DNA of 47,504 nucleotides from Rubrobacteraceae bacterium (GCA_023511405.1 JAIMBO010000010.1:1-47504); one strand, 5' to 3'. Positions 33,024 to 42,515 are shown, counted from the first letter of the stretch. Numbers and translations are program-made. Notes: generated by a model not told the origin, from the sequence alone.

Positions 33024-33509
33024 TCAGCGGTTGCTGGCAGCGGCGGCCGAGATGGTGGCGATGGCCGCGGAGAGGATGAGGAAGAGGGGTGGGTTCCCGG
33101 CGAGCAGCGGGGGGATCAGGTATGGGAGGTAGGCGAGCAGCACGGCGCCTCCTGCGATGAGTAGGGCCGCGGTGCCACCGTTGCGGCCTCCGGCGCGGTT
33201 GACGAAGGTCCCGGCCAGAGAACCCGCGATGAAGGAGAGGAAGAGGCTGGCGAAGTGTATGCCGGCCATGAAGTTCACGACCGCGAGTCCGACGAGCAGC
33301 ACCACGACGCCGGCGAGCAGGCTCTTCGCGAGCTGGCTCGGTTTCATGACGCCCGCTCTGGCCCTGCGGGGCAGGCGTGCATCCTCCGGGCATTTTATCC
33401 CCACCTCGGTCTGCACCATGCAGTCGGTGCAGATGGGGCGTCCACAGGTGGCGCAGGTCACGCGGGTCTCGCGCTTGGGGTGTCGGTAACAGTGGAGGGG
33501 TTCGCTCAT
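33024..33509 (-). CDS. B-box-like zinc-binding membrane protein, last gene of the dnaK operon
   Basis: This 161-residue protein starts with a Cys/His cluster, C7-H10-C19-C22-C27-C30 (CYRHPKRETRVTCATCGRPIC), then C40. This resembles the short B-box-like N-terminal zinc domain found on many actinobacterial rhomboid proteins. Three or four hydrophobic helices follow (about 64-155), but none of the rhomboid GxSG or His catalytic motifs is present. Its ATG overlaps the hspR stop (ATGA). Position in the heat-shock operon suggests a membrane quality-control role, which is inference. Confidence 0.8.
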   Translation of the reverse strand: MSEPLHCYRHPKRETRVTCATCGRPICTDCMVQTEVGIKCPEDARLPRRARAGVMKPSQLAKSLLAGVVVLLVGLAVVNFMAGIHFASLFLSFIAGSLAGTFVNRAGGRNGGTAALLIAGGAVLLAYLPYLIPPLLAGNPPLFLILSAAIATISAAAASNR

Positions 33510-33907
33510 GACGGCGATGGGGAGCGGCGGACGAGCTCTCCCCGAGGGAGGAGGACGAGCTCACGCTTGTAGCTGCGGTGCACCTCCCGGATGGCCAGGG
33601 CGTGTTCGCGCTGCTGTTCTTCCAGCTTCTTCGTGAGGCGGGCGTTTTCTCTCTCCAGCCGCTCTATCCTGCGCTCGAGGTCCAGCACCATCTTGACCCC
33701 GGCGAGGTTCATCCCCATCTCCTGGGTAAGCTTCTGTATGTATCGGCCGAGCTCTATGTCCTCCTGGGAGTACAGCCGCGTGTTCTTTATGCTCTTGCGC
33801 GGCACGAGGAGACCCTTCTGCTCGTACATGCGCAGGGTCTGGGGGTGTACGCCGATGAGTTCTGCGGCGACCCCGATCATGAACACCGGTTTCTTTCTGA
33901 TCTCCAT
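33506..33907 (-). CDS. hspR: HspR, MerR-family heat-shock repressor
   Basis: This 133-residue repressor of the dnaK operon has the winged HTH at residues 10-60 (FMIGVAAELIGVHPQTLRMYEQKGLLVPRKS, given here in part: VHPQTLRMYEQKGLLVPR). A predicted coiled coil follows (75-112: ERRIERLERENARLTKKLEE). HspR binds HAIR repeats (CTTGAGT-N7-ACTCAAG) with DnaK as corepressor in Streptomyces. Location directly after dnaJ is the classic actinobacterial order. Near the dnaK promoter only a degenerate HAIR-like site is seen. Confidence 0.93.
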   Translation of the reverse strand: MEIRKKPVFMIGVAAELIGVHPQTLRMYEQKGLLVPRKSIKNTRLYSQEDIELGRYIQKLTQEMGMNLAGVKMVLDLERRIERLERENARLTKKLEEQQREHALAIREVHRSYKRELVLLPRGELVRRSPSPS

Positions 33908-33921
33908 TTCCTCACACCATC

Positions 33922-35025
33922 CTAACGCGCCTCCCCGACCCTGCGGAAGAGGTCTTCCCGCACGTTATCGTCGTGGACGTCCGCGAACGCCTCCAGTATC
34001 TCACGTTCTCTGCGCGTGAGCTTCGCGGGGACCACCACGCGGACCCGCACGATCAGGTCGCCCCGCCCCCCTCCGCGGGGATGCGGAGCCCCCGCGCCCC
34101 GCACCCGAAACTGCTTACCATCCTGGGTTCCGGCCGGGATCTTCAGCCTGACGGTCCCGCCCTCCGGGCGCGGCACATCGACCCGCGCTCCGAGCGCCGC
34201 CTCGGTGAAGCTGACGGGCAGCTCCACGACGAAGTCGTCCCCGCGACGTTCGAAGACGGGGTGTTCGGCGACACGGGTCACGACGTACAGGTCGCCGCGG
34301 GGCCCACCGTTCCGTCCGGCGCTCCCGCGTCCGGGGATCCTGATCTTCATCCCGTCCTTCGCCCCGGCCGGGATGCGTACGGTCACCTGGCGGGCGTTCC
34401 GGACCCGTCCGTCGCCGTGGCAGGTCGGGCACGGCCGGTCTATGACGGTACCACTACCCCCGCACCGCCGGCAGGTGGAGGAGAAGGCGAAGAACCCCTG
34501 GTCCTGGGTGCTCGTCCCCCTTCCCCCACATTCGGGGCAGGTTCTGGGGAAAGTGCCCGGAGCCGCGCCGGAGCCCCCGCAGGTGGAGCATTCCTCCTCC
34601 ACCGGTGCGCTCACCCGGGTCGTCACGCCGCTGAGCGCCTCCCTGAAGCCCAGGTTGACGCTCACGGTCACGTCCTGCCCCCGGGACGAAGGGCGCTGTC
34701 CCCTCCCGCCGCGCCCGAAGACGTCACCGAAGGTATCGAAGATGTCCGAGATGTTGGAGAATCCCCCGAATCCGCCGCCGTTGCCGGAAACCCTCTCGCC
34801 GCCGAAGAAGGCGCTCGGCCCCTGATCGTAGCGGCGACGTCTCTCGGGGTCGGAGAGGACCTCGTAAGCGTGCTGTATCTCCTTGAAGCGCTCCTCGGCG
34901 GATGGATCGTCGGGGTTGGCGTCGGGATGGTATTTGCGCGCCAGCCGGCGGTAGGCGCGCCGTATCTCTTCCTGCGACGCCCCCCTGGATACGCCCAGAA
35001 TCCTGTAGAGGTCCTTGGTCTCCAT
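33922..35025 (-). CDS. dnaJ: DnaJ co-chaperone
   Basis: This 367-residue type I Hsp40 stimulates DnaK ATPase and delivers substrates. The J-domain (1-70) carries HPD at 33-35 (RKYHPDANPDDPS). A short Gly/Phe-rich linker follows (GGGFGGFSNISDIFDTFGDVF). The zinc domain has four repeats: CSTCGGSG, CPECGGRG, CRRCGGSG and CPTCHGDG. The C-terminal substrate domains include FRVRGAGAPHPRGGGRGDL. It lies 12 bp downstream of grpE. Confidence 0.97.
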   Translation of the reverse strand: METKDLYRILGVSRGASQEEIRRAYRRLARKYHPDANPDDPSAEERFKEIQHAYEVLSDPERRRRYDQGPSAFFGGERVSGNGGGFGGFSNISDIFDTFGDVFGRGGRGQRPSSRGQDVTVSVNLGFREALSGVTTRVSAPVEEECSTCGGSGAAPGTFPRTCPECGGRGTSTQDQGFFAFSSTCRRCGGSGTVIDRPCPTCHGDGRVRNARQVTVRIPAGAKDGMKIRIPGRGSAGRNGGPRGDLYVVTRVAEHPVFERRGDDFVVELPVSFTEAALGARVDVPRPEGGTVRLKIPAGTQDGKQFRVRGAGAPHPRGGGRGDLIVRVRVVVPAKLTRREREILEAFADVHDDNVREDLFRRVGEAR

Positions 35026-35037
35026 CTCCCCTTCTTC

Positions 35038-35682
35038 TCAGGCCTCTCTCGCCACCACCACCTTCGCGGGGCGGATCGGCTTCCCGTTGAGCAGGTAGCC
35101 CCGCTGGAAGGTCTGGACGATGACCCCCTCCTCGTGCTCCTCGGAGGGCTGGCTCATGACGGCCTCGTGCACGCTGGGATCGAAGCGCTGCCCGTCGGAA
35201 GCGACCGGGATGAGCCCCTCCTCCTCGAGGACCCCGAGCAGCTGGTCCCGGGTGGCCCGGACACCTTCCCGGATGTCCCCTTCGGACTCGAGCGCCCGCT
35301 CGAGGTTGTCCAGAACCGGGAGAAGCTCCCTCACCAGCCGCTCGGAGGCGAGCTCGACGATCCTCTCCCGCTCGCGCTCCTGGCGCTTGCGGCTGTTCTC
35401 GAACTCCGCCTTGAGGCGCTTCAAGGTATCCAGGTACTCGTCCCGCTCACGCCGGACGGCCTCGAGCTCCTCCCGCAGGCGGGCGATCTCCTCACCGGAA
35501 CGGTCCTCATCACCGGAGGAGCCGGCCGGGTGTTGATCCTCCGCGGCCGGAGCGGGCTCTCCGCCCGCCGCCTCTTCCCGCCGGTCAGCCTCCGCTGAGG
35601 GAGCGGCCTCTTCGCTCTCCGATTCCTGCACAGGCTCCCCTCGGATCTCGCCTTCCCTGTCGTTCCTCTCTTCGCTGCTCAA
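35038..35682 (-). CDS. grpE: GrpE nucleotide-exchange factor
   Basis: GrpE releases ADP from DnaK. The protein of about 214 residues has a long acidic disordered N-terminus, a coiled-coil helix ([20 protein letters not shown]), the core [20 protein letters not shown] and the C-terminal beta domain [23 protein letters not shown] (in part: [20 protein letters not shown]). Start is TTG at 35682 or 35688. GGGAGG lies ten or four bases upstream, and 35682 has the better spacing. It sits between dnaK and dnaJ in the heat-shock operon. Confidence 0.95.
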   Translation of the reverse strand: MSSEERNDREGEIRGEPVQESESEEAAPSAEADRREEAAGGEPAPAAEDQHPAGSSGDEDRSGEEIARLREELEAVRRERDEYLDTLKRLKAEFENSRKRQERERERIVELASERLVRELLPVLDNLERALESEGDIREGVRATRDQLLGVLEEEGLIPVASDGQRFDPSVHEAVMSQPSEEHEEGVIVQTFQRGYLLNGKPIRPAKVVVAREA

Positions 35683-35739
35683 AGCCAATCTTCCTCCCGT
35701 GCGCGGGGGCGGCGGCACGCCGCCCCCGGAGAACAAGTC

Positions 35740-37650
35740 CTACCCGTTGCGCTTCTCCTCGTCGTCTTCCTCGTCTATGACCTCGGCATCCTCGACGACG
35801 TCCTCGTCGGAGCCGCCCTCCTGCTGGCCTCCGGAGGACTGCTGCTCCTGGGCATGCTGGTAGAGCACCTGCGAGAGCTTGTGCGAGGCCGCGAGCAGGG
35901 CCTCCTGCTTCTGCTTTATCTGCTCTATGTCGTCCCCGGCGAGCGCCTCCTTGGCCTCCTTGAGGGCTTTCTCGATCTCGTCCCTGGTCTGCTGGTCGAT
36001 CTTGCCGTCGAGTTCCTTGAGGTTGCGCTCGATCGAGTAGACCAGGTTGTCCGCGTTGTTGCGGACCTCGGCCTCCTCGCGGCGGCGCCGGTCCTCCTCG
36101 GCGTGTGCCTCCGCGTCGCGCACCATCTGCTCGATCTCCTCGTCGGAGAGCCCGCTGGAGGCGGTTATCGTGATCTTCTGCTCCTTGCCCGTGCCGAGAT
36201 CCTTGGCGCTCACGTTGAGGATGCCGTTCGCGTCGATGTCGAAGGTCACCTCTATCTGCGGCACCCCCCTCGGCGCCGGCGGTATCCCGACGAGCTGGAA
36301 GTTGCCGATCAGCTTGTTGTGCGCCGCGATCTCCCGCTCGCCCTGGTACACCTTGATCTCGACCGACGACTGGTTGTCCTCGGCGGTGGTGAAGACCTCG
36401 CTCTTGCGCGTCGGGATGGTCGTGTTGCGTTCGATCAGCTTGGTCATCACCCCGCCCTTGGTCTCGATGCCCAGAGAGAGCGGCGTGACGTCGAGCAAAA
36501 GCACGTCCTTGACCTCGCCGGCGAGCACCCCGGCCTGGATGGCCGCGCCTATCGCGACGACCTCGTCGGGGTTTATGCCCTTGTGCGGGTCCTTGCCGGT
36601 GAGCTCCTTGACCTTCTCCTGCACCGCCGGGATGCGGGTGGAGCCGCCGACCAGGATCACCTGGTCCACGTCACCCTTGCTGAGCCCCGCGTCCTCCATC
36701 GCCTGGCGCACCGGCCCGGCCGTCGCCTCCACCAGATCGGCGGTCAGGTCGTTGAACTTGGCCCGGGTGAGCGTGAGATCGAGGTGCTTGGGGCCGTTGG
36801 CATCGGCCGTGATGAACGGCAGGTTGATGTTCGTCGTCGTCGTCGAGGAGAGCTCCTTCTTGGCCTTCTCGGCCGCCTCGACCAACCGCTGCACGGCCAT
36901 CTTGTCCTTGGAGAGATCTATCCCCTCGGCCTTCTTGAACTCCTGCACCATCCAGTCGACGATCCTGGCGTCGAAGTCGTCGCCGCCGAGGTGGTTGTTG
37001 CCGCTCGTGGCCTTGACCTCGAAGACCCCGTCACCAAGCTCCAGGATGGAGACGTCGAACGTCCCCCCACCGAGGTCGAAGACCAGGATCGTCTGGTCGT
37101 TCTCCTTGTCGAGACCGTAGGCAAGAGCAGCAGCCGTCGGCTCGTTGATGATCCTCTTGACGTTGAGCCCGGCTATCCGGCCGGCATCCTTGGTGGCCTG
37201 CCGCTGCGCATCCTCGAAGTACGCGGGCACCGTGATCACCGCGTCGGTGACCTCCTCCCCCAGATACTCCTCGGCGTCCCGCTTGAGCTTCTGCAGGATC
37301 ATCGCCGAGATCTCGGGCGGCGAGTACTCCTTCTCACCTATCTTGACCCGCACGTCCCCGCCGCTGCCGGAGACCACCGGATACCCGACCCGCTCGATCT
37401 CGGATTTCACCTCCGAAAAACGCCTGCCCATGAAGCGCTTTATCGAGTAGATCGTCCGGTCCGGGTTGGTCACCGCCTGCCTGCGGGCGAGCTGACCCAC
37501 CAGCCGCTCCCCGCTCCGCTTGTCGAAGGCCACCACCGAGGGCGTCGTCCGCTCCCCCTCGGCGTTGGGGATCACCACCGGATCCCCACCCTCCAGTACC
37601 GCCACACAGCTGTTGGTCGTCCCAAGGTCTATGCCTATGCTCTTGCCCAT
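35740..37650 (-). CDS. dnaK: DnaK, Hsp70 chaperone
   Basis: The 636-residue Hsp70 has the N-terminal ATPase motifs [33 protein letters not shown] and [13 protein letters not shown], the linker [16 protein letters not shown], and a substrate-binding domain and helical lid ending in an acidic tail ([21 protein letters not shown], partly: [16 protein letters not shown]). The ATG has GGAGGTG seven bases upstream. It is the first gene of dnaK-grpE-dnaJ-hspR-(zinc membrane protein), all minus strand with short gaps. Confidence 0.98.
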   Translation of the reverse strand: MGKSIGIDLGTTNSCVAVLEGGDPVVIPNAEGERTTPSVVAFDKRSGERLVGQLARRQAVTNPDRTIYSIKRFMGRRFSEVKSEIERVGYPVVSGSGGDVRVKIGEKEYSPPEISAMILQKLKRDAEEYLGEEVTDAVITVPAYFEDAQRQATKDAGRIAGLNVKRIINEPTAAALAYGLDKENDQTILVFDLGGGTFDVSILELGDGVFEVKATSGNNHLGGDDFDARIVDWMVQEFKKAEGIDLSKDKMAVQRLVEAAEKAKKELSSTTTTNINLPFITADANGPKHLDLTLTRAKFNDLTADLVEATAGPVRQAMEDAGLSKGDVDQVILVGGSTRIPAVQEKVKELTGKDPHKGINPDEVVAIGAAIQAGVLAGEVKDVLLLDVTPLSLGIETKGGVMTKLIERNTTIPTRKSEVFTTAEDNQSSVEIKVYQGEREIAAHNKLIGNFQLVGIPPAPRGVPQIEVTFDIDANGILNVSAKDLGTGKEQKITITASSGLSDEEIEQMVRDAEAHAEEDRRRREEAEVRNNADNLVYSIERNLKELDGKIDQQTRDEIEKALKEAKEALAGDDIEQIKQKQEALLAASHKLSQVLYQHAQEQQSSGGQQEGGSDEDVVEDAEVIDEEDDEEKRNG

Positions 37651-37695
37651 CCAAGCACCTCCATCGAGGGATACGTTCGATCTCAGTCGGGAGCG

Positions 37696-37725
37696 ATTAT
37701 AAAATCTTAGTGTGCAATATACAAG
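37696..37725 (-). promoter_or_regulatory. dnaK promoter with a degenerate HAIR-like site
   Basis: On the minus strand TTGTAT (37724-37719), 17 bp, TATAAT (37701-37696) is a near-consensus promoter. Overlapping its -35 and spacer, CTTGTAT-ATTGCAC-ACTAAGA (37725-37705) resembles the HAIR operator CTTGAGT-N7-ACTCAAG with several mismatches. The 7-bp spacer matches. Promoter confidence is high and operator confidence low. Confidence 0.7.
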
Positions 37726-37857
37726 TTTTACATCGCAAGATCGGATGTGCGGTGGGGGAGGCTGGGGTAGTATGTTGCGGTAGTATCTGTTGAACCCGTA
37801 CGGTTTGATAGCTTTGGCTCAGGGAGGTCTTCGAGGAGAAGCGGAGGGGCTCTGGGG

Positions 37858-38565
37858 TTGGAAGAGCGGGTTCTGATAGTCGACGACGACGAGGCTCTGC
37901 TCGAGGTGATCTCGATCGTGCTCGCCTCGGAGGGCTACGGGGTTCTGACGGCGAAGGACGGCTCCGAGGCTTTGAGGATAGCGGGTCGGGAGCGGCTCGA
38001 TCTGGTGATCCTGGACATCATGTTGCCGCAGATGAGCGGGTTCGAGGTGTTGAAGAAGCTCCGGCAGCAGAGCGACGTCCCGGTGATCATGCTGACGGCC
38101 AAGAGCCAGTCGGTGGACAAGGTCGTGGGGCTCGAGCTCGGGGCGGACGACTACATAACCAAGCCGTTCGACACCAAGGAGCTTTTGGCGCGCATCCGGG
38201 CCATCCTGCGTCGGTTCGGCCGGCAGGAGGGCAGGGTACGCGACGGCGTCCTGCGTCACGGGGGGATAGAGCTCGACCTGGAGGGATACACGGCGACCAA
38301 GGACGGCAAACCGGTGGACCTCACGCCCACGGAGTTCAAGATACTTGCGCTTCTCATGCGGCGGCCCGGGCAGGCGTTCACCCGCACCCAGATCTCGAAC
38401 GCCGTCTCGACCGGCTCGCACTACCTGGCGAGCAGATACATAGACGTGCACATCTCGCGGTTGCGCTCCAAGATAGAGGACAACCCCTCGCGGCCGGAGA
38501 TCATCCAGACCGTCCCGAGCGTCGGTTACCGGGCGGCCAAGAACCCTCCGGAGAGGCGCGAGTAG
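37858..38565 (+). CDS. OmpR/PhoB-family response regulator
   Basis: The 235-residue protein has a receiver domain with acidic pocket DDD (9-11), phosphorylation site D53 (LVILDIMLP), the T/S residue in MLTAKS and K in YITKPFD. A C-terminal winged helix (about 135-230) contains LTPTEFKILALLMRRPGQAF and YIDVHISRLRSKIEDNP. It resembles WalR/MtrA/RegX3-type regulators. The start is TTG at 37858. It is divergent from dnaK and 11 bp upstream of its sensor kinase gene. The signal is unknown. Confidence 0.93.
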   Translation: MEERVLIVDDDEALLEVISIVLASEGYGVLTAKDGSEALRIAGRERLDLVILDIMLPQMSGFEVLKKLRQQSDVPVIMLTAKSQSVDKVVGLELGADDYITKPFDTKELLARIRAILRRFGRQEGRVRDGVLRHGGIELDLEGYTATKDGKPVDLTPTEFKILALLMRRPGQAFTRTQISNAVSTGSHYLASRYIDVHISRLRSKIEDNPSRPEIIQTVPSVGYRAAKNPPERRE

Positions 38566-38576
38566 GAGGTTTGCGG

Positions 38577-40466
38577 GTGAATCCCGGGAAGATCGCCAGG
38601 AGAGTCTTCTTCTGGGCCGCCTCCTTCAGGACCAGGATCTTCATCGCCCTCGTCGGCATCTCGGCCACGGTCAGCCTGCTCATAGGCGTCTCCTTCTACT
38701 ACTTCGCCAAGGCCCGCCTGATCGAGGTGGAGAGCCGGCTCCTGCTCCAGCGCTCGCAGGCGGCCAACCAGGAGGCGGAGGGCATGCTCATCAGCCTGAT
38801 CCGGCCGAAAGCTCCGGGGGCCATCTCCCCCAAGAACTTCACCCTGCCCCCGCCCCGCTCGTACGCGGGGCGGCTGGTCGACAAGATCGCGGCTCCCACG
38901 GGCCTGCTGGTCCTCTACATAGGCCCAGACGGGAGACCGCTGGCCGCGCGTGACAGCTCCGGACGCACCATCTCCCCGAAAAACGCCTACGCGGAGCTAG
39001 GTCTGAACGCCAGGCTGGTCTCCCGGGCCGAGCAGGGCAAGCTGAAAGGAGAGGGGCGTCTGGTGCGAAACGGGTTCCGCTACGTCGCTCTCTGGCCGCT
39101 GGAGGACCCGGTCGGCCGGGTGCACGGCGTCATGGCCTACCGGGCGCCCTGGGACGGGCTCTACAAGGCGCTCGCCTACCTGCGCTACGGGATAATGGGG
39201 GCCGTGGCCGGGAGCATCGTGTTCTCGGGGGCGGCGAGCCTGCTGCTCACGCGCAGGATAACCCGCCCGCTCTCGGACACCCGCGACGCAGCGATAAAGC
39301 TCGCCTCGGGCAGCTACACCAGGATACCGGAGAAGCGGCGGGACGAGCTAGGCGAGGTCGCCCGCGCCTTCAACTACATGGCCGAGGAACTCGAACACTA
39401 CGTCGGCGAACTCCAGGAGCAGAAGAGCCGGCTGGAGGCCGTGCTCGAAGCCTCCCCGGAGGCGGTCCTCTCGACCGACCTCGAGGGCCGCATCACGATG
39501 ACCAACCGCGTGTCCACCCGGATGCTCGGCGTGCGCAAGGCCGACGTGGGAAGGAACATAGAAGAGGTGGGGCTGCCCCGGGAGATCATGCAGTGCATAA
39601 ACGAAGCCTCCACCAACGGCGTGGCCGTGCGAGAGACCTCCTGTGGGGACAAGATCTACTGGGCCTACGCCGCGCAGATGAGCCGGGAGGAGGATACCGG
39701 GTCGTCGGGGATAATCCTCGCCGTGCGCGACATCACGGAGCGCAGGATCCTGGAGAGGACCAAGACGGACTTCGTCTCCGACGTCTCGCACGAGCTGCGC
39801 ACCCCCCTGACGACCATCCAGAGCGCCGTGGACCTCGTCTCGGGAGGGGCTAAAGAGAAGCTCGGCCCGATGGAGCACAGGGCCCTCGAGCTCGCGCAGG
39901 GCGAGCTCAAACGCATCCGCTCCATGGTCGAGGAGCTTCTCACCCTGAGCCAGATGGACTCCTGGCAGTACTCGCTGGAAGTTGGGCAGGCGGACCTCAG
40001 CACCATCCTGCACAACTCGCTGGACAGCGTGCGGACCAAGGCCGAGCGCTTCGGCATCTCGCTCAGCATCGAGAACGACTCCCCCCACCCCTGCGTCTGC
40101 GACGCCCAGAAGATCTACCAGGTCTTCCTGAACCTGCTCGACAACGCCATAAAGTACTCCGAGTCGGGCGACAGCGTGCACGTCTCTGTCGAGGAGGACG
40201 AACACTTCCTGACCGTGCACGTGAGCGACACCGGCATCGGCATCCCGGAAGAGGACATTCCCCAGCTCTTCGAGAGATTCTACCGGGTGGACAAGACCCG
40301 CTCGCGCTCGACCGGCGGGACGGGGCTGGGGCTCGCGATAAGCAAGAAGATCGTCGAGCTGCACGGCGGGAACATCTCGGTGAGGAGCAAGCCCGGAGAG
40401 GGTTCGACCTTCAGCGTACAGCTCCCGAAGACTCCCCTGCCGCGCTCCTCGAGCTACGCGATGTAG
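38577..40466 (+). CDS. Membrane sensor histidine kinase (TM-sensor-TM-HAMP-PAS-HisKA-HATPase)
   Basis: The 629-residue protein has TM1 at about 20-43, an extracellular sensor region (about 44-205), TM2 (about 206-230), HAMP (RRITRPLSDTRDAAIKLASG), and PAS (VLEASPEAVLSTDLEGRITM). The HisKA domain has phosphorylated H405 in DFVSDVSHELRTPLTT. The HATPase has the N-box NLLDNAIKYSESG and the G-boxes DTGIGIPEEDIPQLFERF and GGTGLGLAISKKIVELHGG. The layout is that of WalK/PhoR-type kinases. GTG at 38577 was chosen because AGGAGG lies seven bases upstream; a TTG at 38571 is too close. Its 3' end overlaps the opposing gene by 13 bp. Confidence 0.94.
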   Translation: MNPGKIARRVFFWAASFRTRIFIALVGISATVSLLIGVSFYYFAKARLIEVESRLLLQRSQAANQEAEGMLISLIRPKAPGAISPKNFTLPPPRSYAGRLVDKIAAPTGLLVLYIGPDGRPLAARDSSGRTISPKNAYAELGLNARLVSRAEQGKLKGEGRLVRNGFRYVALWPLEDPVGRVHGVMAYRAPWDGLYKALAYLRYGIMGAVAGSIVFSGAASLLLTRRITRPLSDTRDAAIKLASGSYTRIPEKRRDELGEVARAFNYMAEELEHYVGELQEQKSRLEAVLEASPEAVLSTDLEGRITMTNRVSTRMLGVRKADVGRNIEEVGLPREIMQCINEASTNGVAVRETSCGDKIYWAYAAQMSREEDTGSSGIILAVRDITERRILERTKTDFVSDVSHELRTPLTTIQSAVDLVSGGAKEKLGPMEHRALELAQGELKRIRSMVEELLTLSQMDSWQYSLEVGQADLSTILHNSLDSVRTKAERFGISLSIENDSPHPCVCDAQKIYQVFLNLLDNAIKYSESGDSVHVSVEEDEHFLTVHVSDTGIGIPEEDIPQLFERFYRVDKTRSRSTGGTGLGLAISKKIVELHGGNISVRSKPGEGSTFSVQLPKTPLPRSSSYAM

Positions 40467-41122
40467 CCGCAGCCGGTCCCGGCTTTCTCCAGATGTTCGC
40501 TGGCGGGACGGCTACGCGTGAGCGTGCCCGGGATGAGCCCTCCCCTCGGCTTGAGCGACGGCATCCTGACCCGCCCCAACAACCCGCGGGCCAGCTCCCT
40601 GACCTCCACGCTGCTCGCAAGGTCGGTACGCACCAGCGTGTAGAGCTGTCCCCCTTTCCAGCCCTGACGCACGGGCCGCCAGCCGCACTCGAGCAGGAAG
40701 CGCGTCGGCAGATGCCAGCCGGTCCCGAGGTCGCTCGCGATCGCATCCACTCCCCCGACACCCCGGCCTTTGAGGTCCCCGAGCACGCGCACCAGGAGGT
40801 GCCGGCGGATCCTTGCATCCCCCTCGGCATAGGCCAGGAACACCCTCCCCTCCTCCAGAGGCCCGATAGGGTACTCTTCCACCCGAACGAGGCGACTCCT
40901 CGGACCGTAGAGCGCGAACCCGAGGAGCTCACCATCCTTCCGCGCGGTGAACCCGGCCTGTCCCCACTCTTCGAGAACTTCGCGCAACCACTCGTCCCCG
41001 CGGCGGTGGCCGGACCAGTAAGAGACGGCCCCCGCGATACGCGGCACCGAGCGCACGTCCTCGGGGGTGAGGGCCTCGATGCCCGGCACGGCGAGATACC
41101 CACGCCCTATCCCACGCCGCAC
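40454..41122 (-). CDS. GNAT-like protein of unknown substrate
   Basis: This 222-residue protein has a GNAT-like middle part (GFTARKDGELLGFALYGPRS) and RRHLLVRVLGDLKGRGVGGVDAI, where the usual R-x-x-G-x-G/A loop is weakly represented. The C-terminal third is basic and contains a cysteine pair. The assignment to the GNAT fold is tentative. The start is GTG at 41122, two bases after the stop of the YtxH gene, so translation is probably coupled. It is convergent with the sensor kinase gene (13-bp overlap). Confidence 0.65.
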   Translation of the reverse strand: MRRGIGRGYLAVPGIEALTPEDVRSVPRIAGAVSYWSGHRRGDEWLREVLEEWGQAGFTARKDGELLGFALYGPRSRLVRVEEYPIGPLEEGRVFLAYAEGDARIRRHLLVRVLGDLKGRGVGGVDAIASDLGTGWHLPTRFLLECGWRPVRQGWKGGQLYTLVRTDLASSVEVRELARGLLGRVRMPSLKPRGGLIPGTLTRSRPASEHLEKAGTGCGYIA

Positions 41123-41124
41123 GG

Positions 41125-41463
41125 TTATCCAGACCTCCCGTCACGGTCGGCGGCATCCTCGCGCAGTCGGGCTCTTATGCGCTCCTGAGTACGCCGTACC
41201 CGCTCGTAGAGCTCTTCTTCGTCCGGGAGGGTGGTGCCACCATTCCCTCCGGACACCCGGTGACCGGCGCGGCCCGCGAACCTCTCCCTCATCCTCTCCT
41301 GGGCCTCGAAGTACCCCTCGCGGCTCCGCTCCCGCATCTCACCGACACGGTCGGCCAGCAAATTCCTCAGCTCCCTGCCGCTCCTGGGGGCAAAGAACAT
41401 CCCCGTGACGATACCCGCGACGGCGCCGAGCACGAAGGTTCCGAGCCGCTCCCTATTAGACAT
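41125..41463 (-). CDS. YtxH-domain membrane-associated protein
   Basis: This 112-residue protein has an N-terminal hydrophobic helix FVLGAVAGIVTGMFFAPRSGRELRNLL (in part: GAVAGIVTGMFFAPRSGREL), the YtxH/GvpP-like signature, then a charged helical tail. YtxH proteins are general-stress proteins of unknown biochemical role. GGAGGTAGCCGGAG precedes the ATG. It is followed by the GNAT-like gene. Confidence 0.85.
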   Translation of the reverse strand: MSNRERLGTFVLGAVAGIVTGMFFAPRSGRELRNLLADRVGEMRERSREGYFEAQERMRERFAGRAGHRVSGGNGGTTLPDEEELYERVRRTQERIRARLREDAADRDGRSG

Positions 41464-41523
41464 CTCCGGCTACCTCCTGTAGCTCGCCACCGAGTATTTT
41501 ACCTTCAAGCCTCCGCCGTATCT

Positions 41524-42474
41524 TCACGCCCTCCCCCCGGCGTCGATCAGCAGGGAGCTCTTCTTCCCGCGAGCCTTCTCCGCCATCCCCGAGATCCTGT
41601 TGGCCACGAAAGCGACGGCCGCATCAGAAGTCGCCTCTATCGAGATGTTCTCCACGGCATAAGTCCCGAGCCGGCGGGCGCTCTCGCGGATGTAGTCGTG
41701 GATCTTGCGTATCTGCTCGAAGTGGGCGATGTACTCCTCCGCCGGACGGCGCATAGAGGTCCCGAGCGCCCGGACGTGGAAGCGGTCGCGGTGGACCTCC
41801 GGATCCGAGAGGTAGACCACGAGCGAGCAGACGTTCGGGTGATCGCGATACCTGTCCAGTACGATCTCGGGGGCCAGGTGCACCCCTTCTATGACCAGGT
41901 TGGTCCCCTCCTTGAGCCCCCGCTCGACCAGCGCCTCGACCCCGACCGCGACCTGGGAGGCCTGCGAGCGGTAGCCGTAGAGCACGAGCTCCTCGTCGGC
42001 CACCGGAACCCGTATGTCCTCCCGCGCCACGTTGTACGAGCTCTTGTGCAGCGTGGGCAACAGATCCGGGCTTATCGCCCGCCGCAGGATCTCACGGATC
42101 GAATCCGTCCCGATGACGCTCTGGATGTTCAGCCGGCGCGCCACGTCGGCAGCAAGGGTGCTGGTGCCCACCCCGGTCGCCCCACCGATGAGCACGATGA
42201 CCGGCTCCGTCGTCTCCCTCAGGATGCGCCACTTGTCCAGGCGGCTGACGACCAGAGCATCGTAGATCTGGAGCTTCGCCCGGGCACGGGCCAGGACCTC
42301 TTCTTCCTCGACCAGATAGCGCTCTTCGGCGAGAAGCTCGGCCCTGACCTCGCTCGCGATCCTGTAGGCCATCTCCATCCGGGCTCCGGCCTGGGCCAGC
42401 ACCTGCGCGAGGATACCCCGCGAGAACACGGCCCTGCGGTCCCCCTTGACGATGGTGATCTCCTGCTCCGCCAT
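41524..42474 (-). CDS. 2-phosphoglycerate kinase family protein with ATP-cone-like N-terminus
   Basis: The 316-residue protein has an N-terminal ATP-cone-like region (about 5-75: ITIVKGDRRAVFSRGILAQ and MAYRIASEVRAELL). The P-loop kinase domain has Walker A GGATGVGTSTLAADVARRL (in part: GGATGVGTSTLA), then IGTDSIREILRR and IEGVHLAPEI. This is the 2-phosphoglycerate kinase architecture of archaeal cyclic-2,3-diphosphoglycerate synthesis. In Rubrobacter-like bacteria the role could lie in phosphoglycerate-derived solutes or glycolytic control, which is inference. The ATG is preceded by GGGGGTG. Confidence 0.85.
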   Translation of the reverse strand: MAEQEITIVKGDRRAVFSRGILAQVLAQAGARMEMAYRIASEVRAELLAEERYLVEEEEVLARARAKLQIYDALVVSRLDKWRILRETTEPVIVLIGGATGVGTSTLAADVARRLNIQSVIGTDSIREILRRAISPDLLPTLHKSSYNVAREDIRVPVADEELVLYGYRSQASQVAVGVEALVERGLKEGTNLVIEGVHLAPEIVLDRYRDHPNVCSLVVYLSDPEVHRDRFHVRALGTSMRRPAEEYIAHFEQIRKIHDYIRESARRLGTYAVENISIEATSDAAVAFVANRISGMAEKARGKKSSLLIDAGGRA

Positions 42475-42515
42475 AGACACCCCCGCGTGAGAGAGCGGTT
42501 GCGTCCGGCAGTCCC

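Noticed and set aside
35854-37710. Long open frame opposite dnaK (about 618 codons)
   Set aside because: It is the antisense of a highly expressed, strongly codon-biased gene; its composition is Leu/His/Arg/Asp-rich with no domain.
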